Source of the DNA: Sphingomicrobium astaxanthinifaciens
GTDB lineage: Bacteria; Pseudomonadota; Alphaproteobacteria; Sphingomonadales; Sphingomonadaceae
Length of the DNA stretch: 64,000 nt
NCBI RefSeq assembly: GCF_022865105.1
Contig: NZ_JAKNYM010000002.1
Coordinates: 405,501-469,500, forward strand
Direction of reading: 5' to 3'
Shown here: positions 56,894 through 64,000 of the stretch, piece after piece
How positions within the stretch are numbered: the stretch's first letter is position 1
Layout of the letters: the number at the start of each line of letters is the position of its first letter
Program-made: the position numbers and the translations under genes
Notes under the pieces: generated by a model
The model's database searches: none
Told to the model about the DNA's origin: nothing
What the model saw: the letters and a program-made list of their open reading frames with translations, nothing else

Positions 56894-58525
56894 ATGAGAA
56901 AGACTGTCTTGCTGCTGTCGGCGGCGTCGCTCGCGCTGACGAGCGGTTGCGCAACCTCGCTGCACACCGAGCGCGATTATCGGTTCACGGACGAGGCGGC
57001 TGTGTTGGGGGTGCCTTACCACCTTCCCATGCTGCAGTATGAAGTGACGCTGACGACGACCCTGGCGTCGTGCGAGGGCCTCACAAAGGATGGGAAGCCC
57101 GATGGAAATCCGAATGTAAGGCTCTTGTCGAAAGTCGAGGCGACGCCCCATCATGTTCCGGGCGAAACCTATCTGCTCGATTATCGACAACTGTCGAACT
57201 GGGCCAAGACCAGCAGTTTCGAGCTGACCGACCATGAGAAGACTGGCACGCTGGCCACGCTCAACGCCTCGGCCGAGGACCGGAGCGCGCAGATCTTCGG
57301 ATCGGTCGTGGAGACGGTCATCGGGATGGCCGCCTTGGGCGCGGGGATACCCAAGGTGGAAACGACCGCCGCGAACGGCGAAAAAGAGGTCAAAAACGTC
57401 CCCGTGCTGGAATGCTCTGAGTACGCCAAAAAGGCACTCGCCGCGCTTCGGGAGCAGACCGAAACCGTCGAGACATTGGGCGGCAAGTTGAAGGTCGTGA
57501 CCGCGCAGATCGAGAAGCTTAACAATCATAGTGGGGCATTGGCCGAGACGGAAAAAACGAATTTGCTGAAGGCCGGCGGATTGCTCGACCAGCAAAAACA
57601 TCTGACCACTGCGCTCAAGGCCGCGCGCGCCACTTTGCTTCAGCAACAGCGCGATCTCGGCATTGTGCGGACGATCAGATGGCCCAGCAAGTTTTCCCGG
57701 GAAAACAAGGAAAGCTTCTCGATGGACGAGCAATCCCGTGCGCGTCTCGCCAAACTGGTGGCCATCAAAGAAATTCCCGAAACGACACGGACGACACAGG
57801 TCGAATGTAAGGCGGAGGAAACGGGGGTGGAATGCCTCACGCGGGGTACGGGTATCACCTTGTCAATTGATCCGCTGACGACGCAGGCTGTCCGGTCGGT
57901 GGCCAGCAGGAGGCGGGACCAGCAAGACCAAGAGGCGTCGAACCGATGGGCTTATGACCCCGCAAGGGCGCAAGCCGGCCTGTTCGTGCGTCCGCCCGGC
58001 CGTGGACAGTTGGTCGCGCGCCGGACAGGCGACGGGACAGAATTGCTACGCGGCAAGGTGCAGGCTGTCCCGCAACTCGGCCAATTGCGATTGCTGCCCT
58101 TTTCCAACGGCAGGTTGGAAAATAACGCGTTGACGCTTGAGCTACGTACTGACGGTGCGATCAAGTCGATTAAGTACGAAGATAAGGCCGCTGCCGGCGA
58201 GGTCGCTGCCAAAGCGGCGGCTGATGCCGTCGGCCAGTTCGGCGCGCTGGCGCAGGCATTGCGCGACGATCGTGAAGCCGATGCGGCAGCCGCGCTCGCC
58301 CAGATCGAAGCCGATCGCGATGCCGAACTCGCCGCGCTGCAATTCGAAATCGATCGGGAGACAAAAGAACAGGCGCTCCTCCAGCTAAAGGCCGGGCCCG
58401 AGGTCAGTCCGACCGCCGCCTACGAGGCACAGACGGCCGCCGCCGAGGCGCGCACGGTGCTCCTCAACGCCCTCGTCGCCGAGTTGGTCGCGCAACGCAA
58501 ATTCGAGGCGGAGCAGGGCTCTTGA
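56894..58525 (+). CDS. Orphan lipoprotein of unknown function, atypical composition
   Basis: This 543-residue protein has a lipoprotein signal (MRKTVLLLSAASLALTSGC) with lipobox TSGC. The mature part is mostly helical with coiled-coil regions (about residues 180-260, ALREQTETVETLGGKLKVVT and KLNNHSGALAETEKTNLLK) and ends with alanine/glutamate helices. A central region carries a four-cysteine segment (VECKAEETGVECLTRG). I do not recognise the family. Base composition is noticeably more AT-rich than neighbours, and codons such as TTG and AAA are more frequent, suggesting horizontal transfer. It lies directly upstream of tRNA-Phe (opposite strand), a common integration site. Confidence 0.75.
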   Translation: MRKTVLLLSAASLALTSGCATSLHTERDYRFTDEAAVLGVPYHLPMLQYEVTLTTTLASCEGLTKDGKPDGNPNVRLLSKVEATPHHVPGETYLLDYRQLSNWAKTSSFELTDHEKTGTLATLNASAEDRSAQIFGSVVETVIGMAALGAGIPKVETTAANGEKEVKNVPVLECSEYAKKALAALREQTETVETLGGKLKVVTAQIEKLNNHSGALAETEKTNLLKAGGLLDQQKHLTTALKAARATLLQQQRDLGIVRTIRWPSKFSRENKESFSMDEQSRARLAKLVAIKEIPETTRTTQVECKAEETGVECLTRGTGITLSIDPLTTQAVRSVASRRRDQQDQEASNRWAYDPARAQAGLFVRPPGRGQLVARRTGDGTELLRGKVQAVPQLGQLRLLPFSNGRLENNALTLELRTDGAIKSIKYEDKAAAGEVAAKAAADAVGQFGALAQALRDDREADAAAALAQIEADRDAELAALQFEIDRETKEQALLQLKAGPEVSPTAAYEAQTAAAEARTVLLNALVAELVAQRKFEAEQGS

Positions 58526-58541
58526 CGGCGCTGTAGGGAAA

Positions 58542-58617
58542 TGGTGCCTGGGGACGGGATCGAACCGCCGACACTGCGATTTTCAGTCGCATGCTCTACC
58601 AACTGAGCTACCCAGGC
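58542..58617 (-). tRNA. tRNA-Phe (anticodon GAA)
   Basis: The minus-strand sequence folds as a complete tRNA: acceptor GCCTGGG/CCCAGGC, D-arm GCTCAGTTGGTAGAGC, anticodon stem TGCGA/TCGCA with loop CTGAAAA (anticodon GAA), and T-arm GGCGGTTCGATCCCGTC. The CCA end is encoded in the gene at 58542-58544. It follows yacG on the same strand, an order conserved in many alphaproteobacteria. Confidence 0.97.
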
Positions 58618-58660
58618 GCCGGGGCAAAAACGGCGGACGCCGCTTGCGGTGAAGGCGCCT

Positions 58661-58840
58661 CTAGCGAGCCTCATCCTCGCTGTCCAGCCCTTCTTGCACG
58701 ACCGCCGGGCCGGGGATGCGATAGCCGTCGCCGAGCCATTGCAACAGGTCGCGATCCTTGCACCCGCGCGAGCAGAAGGGGCGAAATTCGCGCGCCGTCG
58801 GCTGGGCGCAGATCGGGCAGGCGGGGGGCTTAGGCGACAT
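58661..58840 (-). CDS. yacG: DNA gyrase inhibitor YacG, zinc-binding
   Basis: This 59-residue protein has four zinc-binding cysteines in CPIC and CSRGC, and the family segments EFRPFCSRGCKDRDLLQWLG and GYRIPGPA. YacG binds GyrB and inhibits gyrase. ATG at 58840 is the usual start (MSPKPPACPIC). It overlaps the end of the RNase E/G-like gene by 11 bases, so it belongs to the infA-maf operon. Confidence 0.93.
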   Translation of the reverse strand: MSPKPPACPICAQPTAREFRPFCSRGCKDRDLLQWLGDGYRIPGPAVVQEGLDSEDEAR

Positions 58841-59735
58841 AGGCCCCGGACATGGCAAGGCCCGGCGCATCCTTCAAGTTGACCGCGCCGCCGATTCGCC
58901 GTTCGAGCGCGGCGATCCAGTCGGGCCGCAGCGCCGCGATGACCGCGGGATGGGCATGGAGCGTGGCCGCGCCGACGTGGGTCGCGGCGCGGCGCAGCAG
59001 CGCGCGCGCCTCGAAGGCGGCGCGATCGGCCGCAAGGTCGATCAGGCTGGCGCGGGTCTTGGGGCGCACCACCTGGACGAAGCCGAAGCCGTTCATCGCG
59101 GTCCGCTCGAAGGGTTTCGCCAGATAGTCGTCGAGGATGTCGCCGACCTGCTTGCGCGCCGCGCGCCCCTCGAGGCTGGGAAAGTCGATCCCGGTCGACC
59201 CGCCGAGGTCGAGGCGGCGGATGGCGCGGGCGCTCGCCCAGGCGGCCATCTGGCCGAGCTTGTCGGGGACCAGCCAGCCGTCGACGTCGATCATCGTCAT
59301 GGCGGCGGTCGGCTCGATGCGCAGCTGGCCGCCGTCGAAGTCGACGAGCCCGGTGCGCGCTTCCTCGAGCACTTCGTCCCAGCCCGCGATGGTGCCCGAC
59401 CTGCCCTCGGCGAGCGGGGGGGCGGGGGCGGGATCCGCGTCGGTCTGGACCGCGAGCGCGCGTTTCCACGGCTCGGCGCCGCCGAGCGCCTCGCGGGTGA
59501 CGCGGATGCGGATCGTGGCGCCCTCGCTGATGCCCGAGGCGCCGCGCGGCAGGAGGAATTGCTCGCCCGCCGCCTCGACGGTGACCCGCGGGGCGATGGC
59601 GAGCAACCGGGCATCGAGAATGGTCCCCGCGGGGGTCACCCCGTCGCGGCGCACGCGCGCTTCGAGGACGTCATCGCCCTCGACCAGCGCGGCACGGGTC
59701 TCGCCGATGCCGTCCTCGATGATCCACTCAGGCAA
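58830..59735 (-). CDS. Short RNase E/G-like protein
   Basis: This 301-residue protein is related to RNase E/G. The catalytic region has TMIDVDGWLVPDKLGQMAAW and LDLGGSTGIDFPSL, which carry two aspartates matching the Mg2+-binding pair of RNase E. The S1 RNA-binding domain and scaffold region are absent, so it is shorter than canonical Rng. The start is TTG at 59735, overlapping the end of maf by 8 bases, because homologues begin near EWIIEDGIGE. It lies in the conserved infA-maf-RNase-yacG order. Activity cannot be confirmed from the sequence. Confidence 0.85.
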   Translation of the reverse strand: MPEWIIEDGIGETRAALVEGDDVLEARVRRDGVTPAGTILDARLLAIAPRVTVEAAGEQFLLPRGASGISEGATIRIRVTREALGGAEPWKRALAVQTDADPAPAPPLAEGRSGTIAGWDEVLEEARTGLVDFDGGQLRIEPTAAMTMIDVDGWLVPDKLGQMAAWASARAIRRLDLGGSTGIDFPSLEGRAARKQVGDILDDYLAKPFERTAMNGFGFVQVVRPKTRASLIDLAADRAAFEARALLRRAATHVGAATLHAHPAVIAALRPDWIAALERRIGGAVNLKDAPGLAMSGAYVA

Positions 59736-60303
59736 GGGGGTAGCCCGCGGCCTTGAGCATGTTGCGCGTTTCCCCCAGCGGCAGCCCGACGACGTTGGAA
59801 TGGCTGCCATGGATGAAGCGGACATAGACTTCGCCATAGCCCTGCAGCCCATAGCCGCCCGCTTTGCCCATCCATTCCTCGGTCATCGCCGCGTAGGTGT
59901 CGATTTCCTCCGCGCTCAGCCGCTTCATCGCGACGATCGTCTCGACCACCTTCTCCCACTGGCGCCCGTCGGGGGCGATGGCGGCGATGCCGGTGAAGAC
60001 GCGGTGGCGGCGGCCCGAAAGCAGCGCGAGGCAGTCGCGCAGCGTCGCTTCGTCCTCGGCCTTGGGAAGGATGCGGCGACCCACGGCAACGACCGTGTCG
60101 CCCGCCAGCACGAGCGCGTGGCGATGGCGCTGCGCGACCGCGGCGGCCTTCTCGCTGGCGAGGCGGCCGGCGTGCGGGCGCGGCAATTCGCCCGGCGCCG
60201 GGTCCTCGTCGATATGCGCGGGATCGATGACGTCGGGCGTCACGCCGATGCGCGCCAGCAGGTCGCGGCGGCGTGGGGAAGCCGATGCGAGGACGAGCTT
60301 CAT
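59728..60303 (-). CDS. maf: Maf-family nucleoside triphosphate pyrophosphatase
   Basis: Maf proteins hydrolyse non-canonical or excess nucleoside triphosphates and limit their incorporation. The 191-residue protein has the N-terminal LASASPRRRDLLARIG motif and the second conserved block SEKAAAV, then LAGDTVVAVGRRILPKAED and GGYGLQGYGEVYVRFIHGSH. The whole family core is intact. It sits 15 bases after infA on the same strand and overlaps the RNase E/G-like gene by 8 bases. Confidence 0.95.
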   Translation of the reverse strand: MKLVLASASPRRRDLLARIGVTPDVIDPAHIDEDPAPGELPRPHAGRLASEKAAAVAQRHRHALVLAGDTVVAVGRRILPKAEDEATLRDCLALLSGRRHRVFTGIAAIAPDGRQWEKVVETIVAMKRLSAEEIDTYAAMTEEWMGKAGGYGLQGYGEVYVRFIHGSHSNVVGLPLGETRNMLKAAGYPLA

Positions 60304-60318
60304 GGTGGCGCTGGCGCC

Positions 60319-60537
60319 TTACTTGAAGCGGTAGGTTATCCGACCTTTGGTCAGGTCGTAGGGGGTGAGTTCGACGAGGACTTCATCGCCGGTCAGCACG
60401 CGGATGCGGTTCTTGCGCATCTTGCCGGCGGTATGTCCGAGGATCTCGTGGCCGTTCTCCAGCTCGACGCGGAACATCGCGTTGGGCAGCAGCTCGACCA
60501 CCCGACCCCGCATCTCGAGAAGTTCTTCCTTGGCCAA
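60319..60537 (-). CDS. infA: Translation initiation factor IF-1
   Basis: IF-1 is a 72-residue OB-fold factor that binds the 30S A-site. The sequence [20 protein letters not shown] begins the family, and [20 protein letters not shown] ends it. It is complete. It heads the operon infA-maf-RNase E/G-like-yacG. GAAGGA is placed before ATG 60537. Confidence 0.98.
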   Translation of the reverse strand: MAKEELLEMRGRVVELLPNAMFRVELENGHEILGHTAGKMRKNRIRVLTGDEVLVELTPYDLTKGRITYRFK

Positions 60538-60600
60538 TGTCCATCCTTCTTAGCGGTTCGTGTGGAGCACCGCCCTTAGCGGGAAGGGGCTGAAAAAGAA

Positions 60601-60632
60601 AGCGGGAGCGTGGGGTCCCCCGCGCTCCCGCT
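60601..60632 (-). terminator. Terminator downstream of hppA
   Basis: The perfect 10-bp arms AGCGGGAGCG (60601-60610) and CGCTCCCGCT (60623-60632) are followed on the minus strand by TTCTTTTTC. It lies 24 bases after the hppA stop and separates it from infA. Confidence 0.88.
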
Positions 60633-60655
60633 ATGCTTCGGTAAATGATCGAGGA

Positions 60656-62824
60656 TCAGAGCAGCCCGTTGCCCGCCCCCGCCAGCGCGGCGAGCAGCAG
60701 GATCGAGACGATGTTGGTGATCTTGATCATCGGGTTGACCGCCGGGCCCGCGGTATCTTTGTAGGGATCGCCCACGGTATCGCCGGTCACCGCGGCCTTG
60801 TGGGCTTCGCTGCCCTTGCCGCCGTGGTTGCCGTCCTCGATATACTTCTTGGCGTTGTCCCACGCACCGCCGCCCGAGGTCATCGACAGCGCGACGAACA
60901 GCCCCGAGACGATCACCCCGAGAAGCAGCGCGCCCAGCGCGGCAAAGCCGTTCTCCTGCCCCGCCACCGCGGTGATCGCGAAATAGACCACCACCGGCGC
61001 GAGCACCGGGAGCAGGCTCGGCACGATCATTTCCTTGATCGCCGCCTTGGTCACGAGATCGACCGTCTTGGCGTAATCGGGACGCTCGGAGCCGTCCATG
61101 ATGCCGGGCTTGGCCTTGAACTGCTCGCGCACGTCGATGACGACGTCGCCCGCCGCGCGGCCGACCGCGGTCATCCCCAGCGCCCCGAACAGGTAGGGGA
61201 GCAGCGCGCCGAGCAGCAGCCCGACGATGACGTAGGGGTTCTCGAGGCTGAAATCGACATCGACCGACGGGAAATACTTGCGCAGGTCGGTGGTGTAGGC
61301 GGCGAACAGCACGAGTGCGGCCAGCGCGGCCGAACCGATCGCATAGCCCTTGGTCACCGCCTTGGTGGTGTTGCCGACCGCGTCAAGCAGGTCGGTCTTC
61401 TCGCGCACGCTCTCGTCGAGCCCCGACATCTCGGCGATGCCGCCGGCATTGTCGGTTACCGGCCCGTAGGCGTCGAGCGCCACGACCATGCCCGCAAGAC
61501 TGAGCATCGCGGTAGCGGCGTAGGCCAGCCCCATCAGCCCGGCGAGCTGGAAGGCGATCACGATCGCGACGACGAACAATAGCGTCGGCAGCGCGGTCGC
61601 CTCGAGGCTGATCGCGAGCCCCTGGATGACGTTGGTGCCATGCCCCGTCTCGGACGCCTTGGCGATCGACTTCACCGGGCGATAGTGGGTACCCGTATAA
61701 TATTCGGTGATGAAGATGATCAGCCCGGTCACGCCGAGCCCGAGCAGCGAGCACCAGAACAGGTCCATCCCGGTGAAGGGCGCGATGGTGGTGGTGCCTT
61801 CCTCGGCGAGCGGGGCGCCCGGGTCGACGTCGGTGATCACCCCGCCGATCTGCGCGGTCATGTCGCCGAGCGCGAACTGGGTGGCGAACCAGATCAGCGG
61901 CACCGCGAGCACCGCCGAGACGATGAAACCCTTGTACATCGCCGCCATGACGTTCTTCGACCCGCTCGAGAGCTTGACGAAATAGGTGCCGATGACGCTG
62001 GTCAGAATGCAGGCCCCGCCGATCAGCAGCGGCAGCGCCATCAGCGGCACCAGCAGCTCGCCCACGACCCCGCCGAGCAGCAGCGCGGTGAGCACCATGG
62101 TGATGCCGACGGTAACGACATAGGTCTCGAACAGGTCGGCCGCCATGCCCGCGCAGTCGCCGACATTGTCACCGACATTGTCGGCGATGACCGCGGGGTT
62201 GCGGGGGTCGTCCTCGGGGATGCCCGCCTCGACCTTGCCGACGAGGTCGGCGCCGACGTCGGCGGCCTTGGTGAAGATGCCGCCGCCCAGGCGCGCGAAG
62301 ATCGACACTAGGCTGGCCCCCAGCGCCAGCGCGGTCAGCCCGATGATCACCGTGCTGTCGTCGGCGGCATGTCCGCCGGGACCGATCAGGTAGGCGAAGT
62401 AGCCGGCGATCGCGAGCAGCGCGAGCCCGACCACGAGCAGCCCGGTGACCGCGCCCGAGCGGAACGCCATCGTCAGCCCCTGCTGGAGCCCCGAGCGCGC
62501 CGCCTCGGCGGTGCGCACGTTGGCGCCGACCGACACGTTCATGCCGATGAAACCCGCCACACCCGACAGGATCGCGCCGATCGCGAAGCCGATCGCGGCG
62601 GCCCAGCCGAGAAACAGCAGGACGATGACGGCGACCGCCACCCCGACCAGCGTGATGGCGCTATACTGGCGCTTGAGATAGGCGCGCGCGCCTTCCTGGA
62701 TGGCGCCCGCCACCTCGACCATGCGTTCGTTGCCCGCCGGTGCGCCGAGCACCTGGCGGGAAGTGATGATGCCGTAGAGCAGCGCAACGACGCCGCAGGC
62801 AATCGCGATCAACACCAGATTCAT
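60656..62824 (-). CDS. hppA: Membrane H+-translocating pyrophosphatase, K+-independent type
   Basis: This 722-residue membrane pyrophosphatase couples hydrolysis of pyrophosphate to H+ (or Na+) transport. It has about 16 spans. Catalytic sequences include [20 protein letters not shown] and [20 protein letters not shown]. The diagnostic [20 protein letters not shown] has Lys where K+-dependent enzymes have Ala, so it is probably K+-independent and H+-pumping. ATG at 62824 has only weak purines upstream; the extension above it is not hydrophobic. A terminator follows. Confidence 0.96.
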   Translation of the reverse strand: MNLVLIAIACGVVALLYGIITSRQVLGAPAGNERMVEVAGAIQEGARAYLKRQYSAITLVGVAVAVIVLLFLGWAAAIGFAIGAILSGVAGFIGMNVSVGANVRTAEAARSGLQQGLTMAFRSGAVTGLLVVGLALLAIAGYFAYLIGPGGHAADDSTVIIGLTALALGASLVSIFARLGGGIFTKAADVGADLVGKVEAGIPEDDPRNPAVIADNVGDNVGDCAGMAADLFETYVVTVGITMVLTALLLGGVVGELLVPLMALPLLIGGACILTSVIGTYFVKLSSGSKNVMAAMYKGFIVSAVLAVPLIWFATQFALGDMTAQIGGVITDVDPGAPLAEEGTTTIAPFTGMDLFWCSLLGLGVTGLIIFITEYYTGTHYRPVKSIAKASETGHGTNVIQGLAISLEATALPTLLFVVAIVIAFQLAGLMGLAYAATAMLSLAGMVVALDAYGPVTDNAGGIAEMSGLDESVREKTDLLDAVGNTTKAVTKGYAIGSAALAALVLFAAYTTDLRKYFPSVDVDFSLENPYVIVGLLLGALLPYLFGALGMTAVGRAAGDVVIDVREQFKAKPGIMDGSERPDYAKTVDLVTKAAIKEMIVPSLLPVLAPVVVYFAITAVAGQENGFAALGALLLGVIVSGLFVALSMTSGGGAWDNAKKYIEDGNHGGKGSEAHKAAVTGDTVGDPYKDTAGPAVNPMIKITNIVSILLLAALAGAGNGLL

Positions 62825-62943
62825 GACTGGAAAACCCCCCTGTTCGGGTCGGCGAGGAGCGCCGTTCCCATGATGTAACGAGCAACAGGTGTAACGCACA
62901 TTTTAGCGTGCGCAAGGCTGCTCGCGCGGGGTGTTGATATGGG

Positions 62944-63033
62944 TTAAGCGAGGACCAGCGCGAGCAGGCTGCCGCCGAGGAAACCGGCGAACCCGAGCAA
63001 GAGGCGGCGCGGGTCAGTCGCGATGATGTTCAT
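62944..63033 (-). CDS. Candidate 29-residue membrane peptide overlapping the thiL end
   Basis: ATG 63033 to TAA 62944-62946 encodes 29 residues starting MNIIATDPRRLLLGFAGFLG and ending in a hydrophobic stretch (GSLLALVLA). It overlaps the last 20 bases of thiL and ends 119 bases before hppA. The purine stretch before the start (GAAAGGCTCGGCC) is weak. It looks like a single-span small membrane protein. Being short, it may be chance. Confidence 0.4.
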   Translation of the reverse strand: MNIIATDPRRLLLGFAGFLGGSLLALVLA

Positions 63034-64000
63034 GGCCGAGCCTTTCGGGCAGGTCGACCGGATCGTCCCCGTCGTGGAGCGCGAGCCCGGTCCCGGGCGC
63101 CAGCCGCCCGATTACCGTCAGTCTCGCGTCCGATGGTAAAGATTGCCTTACCAGCGGTTCGTCCGCGGGCGCGATCGCGGCGAGCAGCGCATAATCGTCC
63201 CCCGCGGTCGCCGCGAACAGCCGCGCCGCGCGGTCCGCGCCCTTGTCGGCGATGAAGGCGGTCTCGAGCGGGAGGCGGGCGAGGTCGACCCGCGCCGCCA
63301 GCCCGCTCGCCGCCGCCAGCCGCCCGGCATCGAGCAGCAGCCCGTCGGAGACGTCCATCATCGCGTGCGCGAAGGGGGCGAGCGCCTCGCCCGCCGCGAG
63401 CAGCGGCACGGGGCGGCGGTAGATCTCGACCAGCGCCCCCGAGGCCTCGCGGTCCTGCTCGAGCGCCTCGAGCCCGGCCATCGCCGCGCCGACCGTGCCG
63501 ACGAGGAGGAGGAGGTCGCCCGCGCGCGCGCCGCTGCGCCGCGGCGCGGGCACCGGGGCGGTCCCGATCGCGGTCAGCCCGAGCACGCGGGGGGCCCCGT
63601 CGGGCAGCGCCACCGTGTCGCCCCCGAGGAGCGGCAGCCGGTAGCTCTCGCAGGCGGCGGCGAGCCCGGTCAGGAAGCGCTCCTCCCACTCGCCCGGGGC
63701 CATCTCGCGCCCGGGGGTGCCGATCGTGAGCGACAGCAGCGCGCCGACCGGGCGCGCGCCCTTGGCGGCGAGGTCCGACAGGTTCACCGCGGCCAGCTTC
63801 CACCCGACGCTCTCGGGCGGGTCGCCGCGGCGATAGTGCACTCCCTCGACGATCGTGTCGTGGGTCAGCACCCGCCCGTCGAGATGCGCGACGTCGTCGG
63901 CCAGCCCCGCCGCGGCGGGATGATCGGCGAGCCGCGCCAGCCGCGCGTGCAGCCGCGCCTCGAGGCTCAGCCCCGCGGGGGCGGGCGATGACGGCTTCAC
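63014..64000 (-). CDS. thiL: Thiamine-monophosphate kinase (start may lie at window edge)
   Basis: ThiL phosphorylates thiamine monophosphate to the diphosphate cofactor. The sequence has the family metal sites LADDVAHL and THDTIVEGVHY, then NLSDLAAKGARPVGALLSLT and LLGGDTVALP, and MMDVSDGLLLDAGRLAAAS and GDDYALLAAI. The first codon in view is GTG at 64000, giving 328 residues, close to the family length. The true start could be a few codons beyond the window. It is on the same strand as the possible 29-residue frame and hppA. Confidence 0.95.
   Translation of the reverse strand: MKPSSPAPAGLSLEARLHARLARLADHPAAAGLADDVAHLDGRVLTHDTIVEGVHYRRGDPPESVGWKLAAVNLSDLAAKGARPVGALLSLTIGTPGREMAPGEWEERFLTGLAAACESYRLPLLGGDTVALPDGAPRVLGLTAIGTAPVPAPRRSGARAGDLLLLVGTVGAAMAGLEALEQDREASGALVEIYRRPVPLLAAGEALAPFAHAMMDVSDGLLLDAGRLAAASGLAARVDLARLPLETAFIADKGADRAARLFAATAGDDYALLAAIAPADEPLVRQSLPSDARLTVIGRLAPGTGLALHDGDDPVDLPERLGHEHHRD

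Noticed and set aside
56725-58660. Genomic island with attachment repeats at tRNA-Phe
   Set aside because: I found no repeat of the tRNA 3' end and no integrase or transposase nearby; only composition points to transfer.

Overview
The window is about 64 kb of chromosome from a high-GC alphaproteobacterium. I place it in the Sphingomonadales from the gene order infA-maf-RNase E/G-like-yacG-tRNA-Phe, the small secreted CC_3452-type protein, a long TonB-dependent receptor, ExoD, carD, and etfBA next to sucC. The genus cannot be fixed from the sequence alone. Coding density is very high and many genes overlap by 1 to 20 bases. Because of the high GC content, long open frames lie antisense to most real genes. 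I see no insertion sequence, phage, CRISPR array or replication origin.

Layout. 0-3.5 kb: the suf iron-sulfur operon start (Rrf2 regulator, then sufB running off the left edge), with two palindromes upstream, and a DUF885 lipoprotein. 3.5-8.2 kb: pyrD, a gamma-glutamyltransferase and an acyl-CoA ligase. 8.2-11.3 kb: an overlapping operon of alpha/beta hydrolase, TPR protein, gloA and gloB, followed by a small lipoprotein. 11.3-13.3 kb: an operon of a 55-residue membrane peptide, a membrane protein, an XRE repressor and a secreted hydrolase, behind a promoter carrying two near-identical operators. 13.4-19 kb: thrS and infC, separated by a membrane protein and a chemoreceptor. 19.2-22.3 kb: a TonB-dependent receptor with a proline-rich tail. 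22.4-32.4 kb: mutS-glnD, the malic enzyme fusion and the stringent-response enzyme RSH. 32.4-38.8 kb: a CC_3452 protein and an HxlR regulator that share a large dyad, rpoZ, a phospholipase D/MFS pair, and a CDC48-type double AAA ATPase.

38.8-64 kb: a promoter-plus-terminator unit (candidate small RNA or attenuator), an SDR/questin-oxidase-like pair, DUF418, a cyclophilin, mgtE, DUF1489, two DUF2807 proteins, carD, dinB, sucC, exoD and etfBA. Next comes a module of ECF sigma and anti-sigma genes facing a secreted subtilase and a Gly/Ala/Ser-rich exported protein. The window ends with nhaA, an orphan lipoprotein of atypical composition beside tRNA-Phe, the infA cluster, the membrane pyrophosphatase hppA, a 29-residue frame and thiL.

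Most genes are housekeeping: translation (thrS, infC, infA, tRNA-Phe), nucleotide and cofactor metabolism (pyrD, thiL), central carbon and energy metabolism (maeB, sucC, etfBA, hppA), stress and nitrogen signalling (rsh, glnD, rpoZ, carD) and DNA repair (mutS, dinB). The less ordinary parts are the XRE operon, the HxlR/CC_3452 dyad, the candidate small RNA at 38.8-38.9 kb, the ECF sigma/subtilase/Gly-rich module, and the orphan lipoprotein at 56.9 kb.
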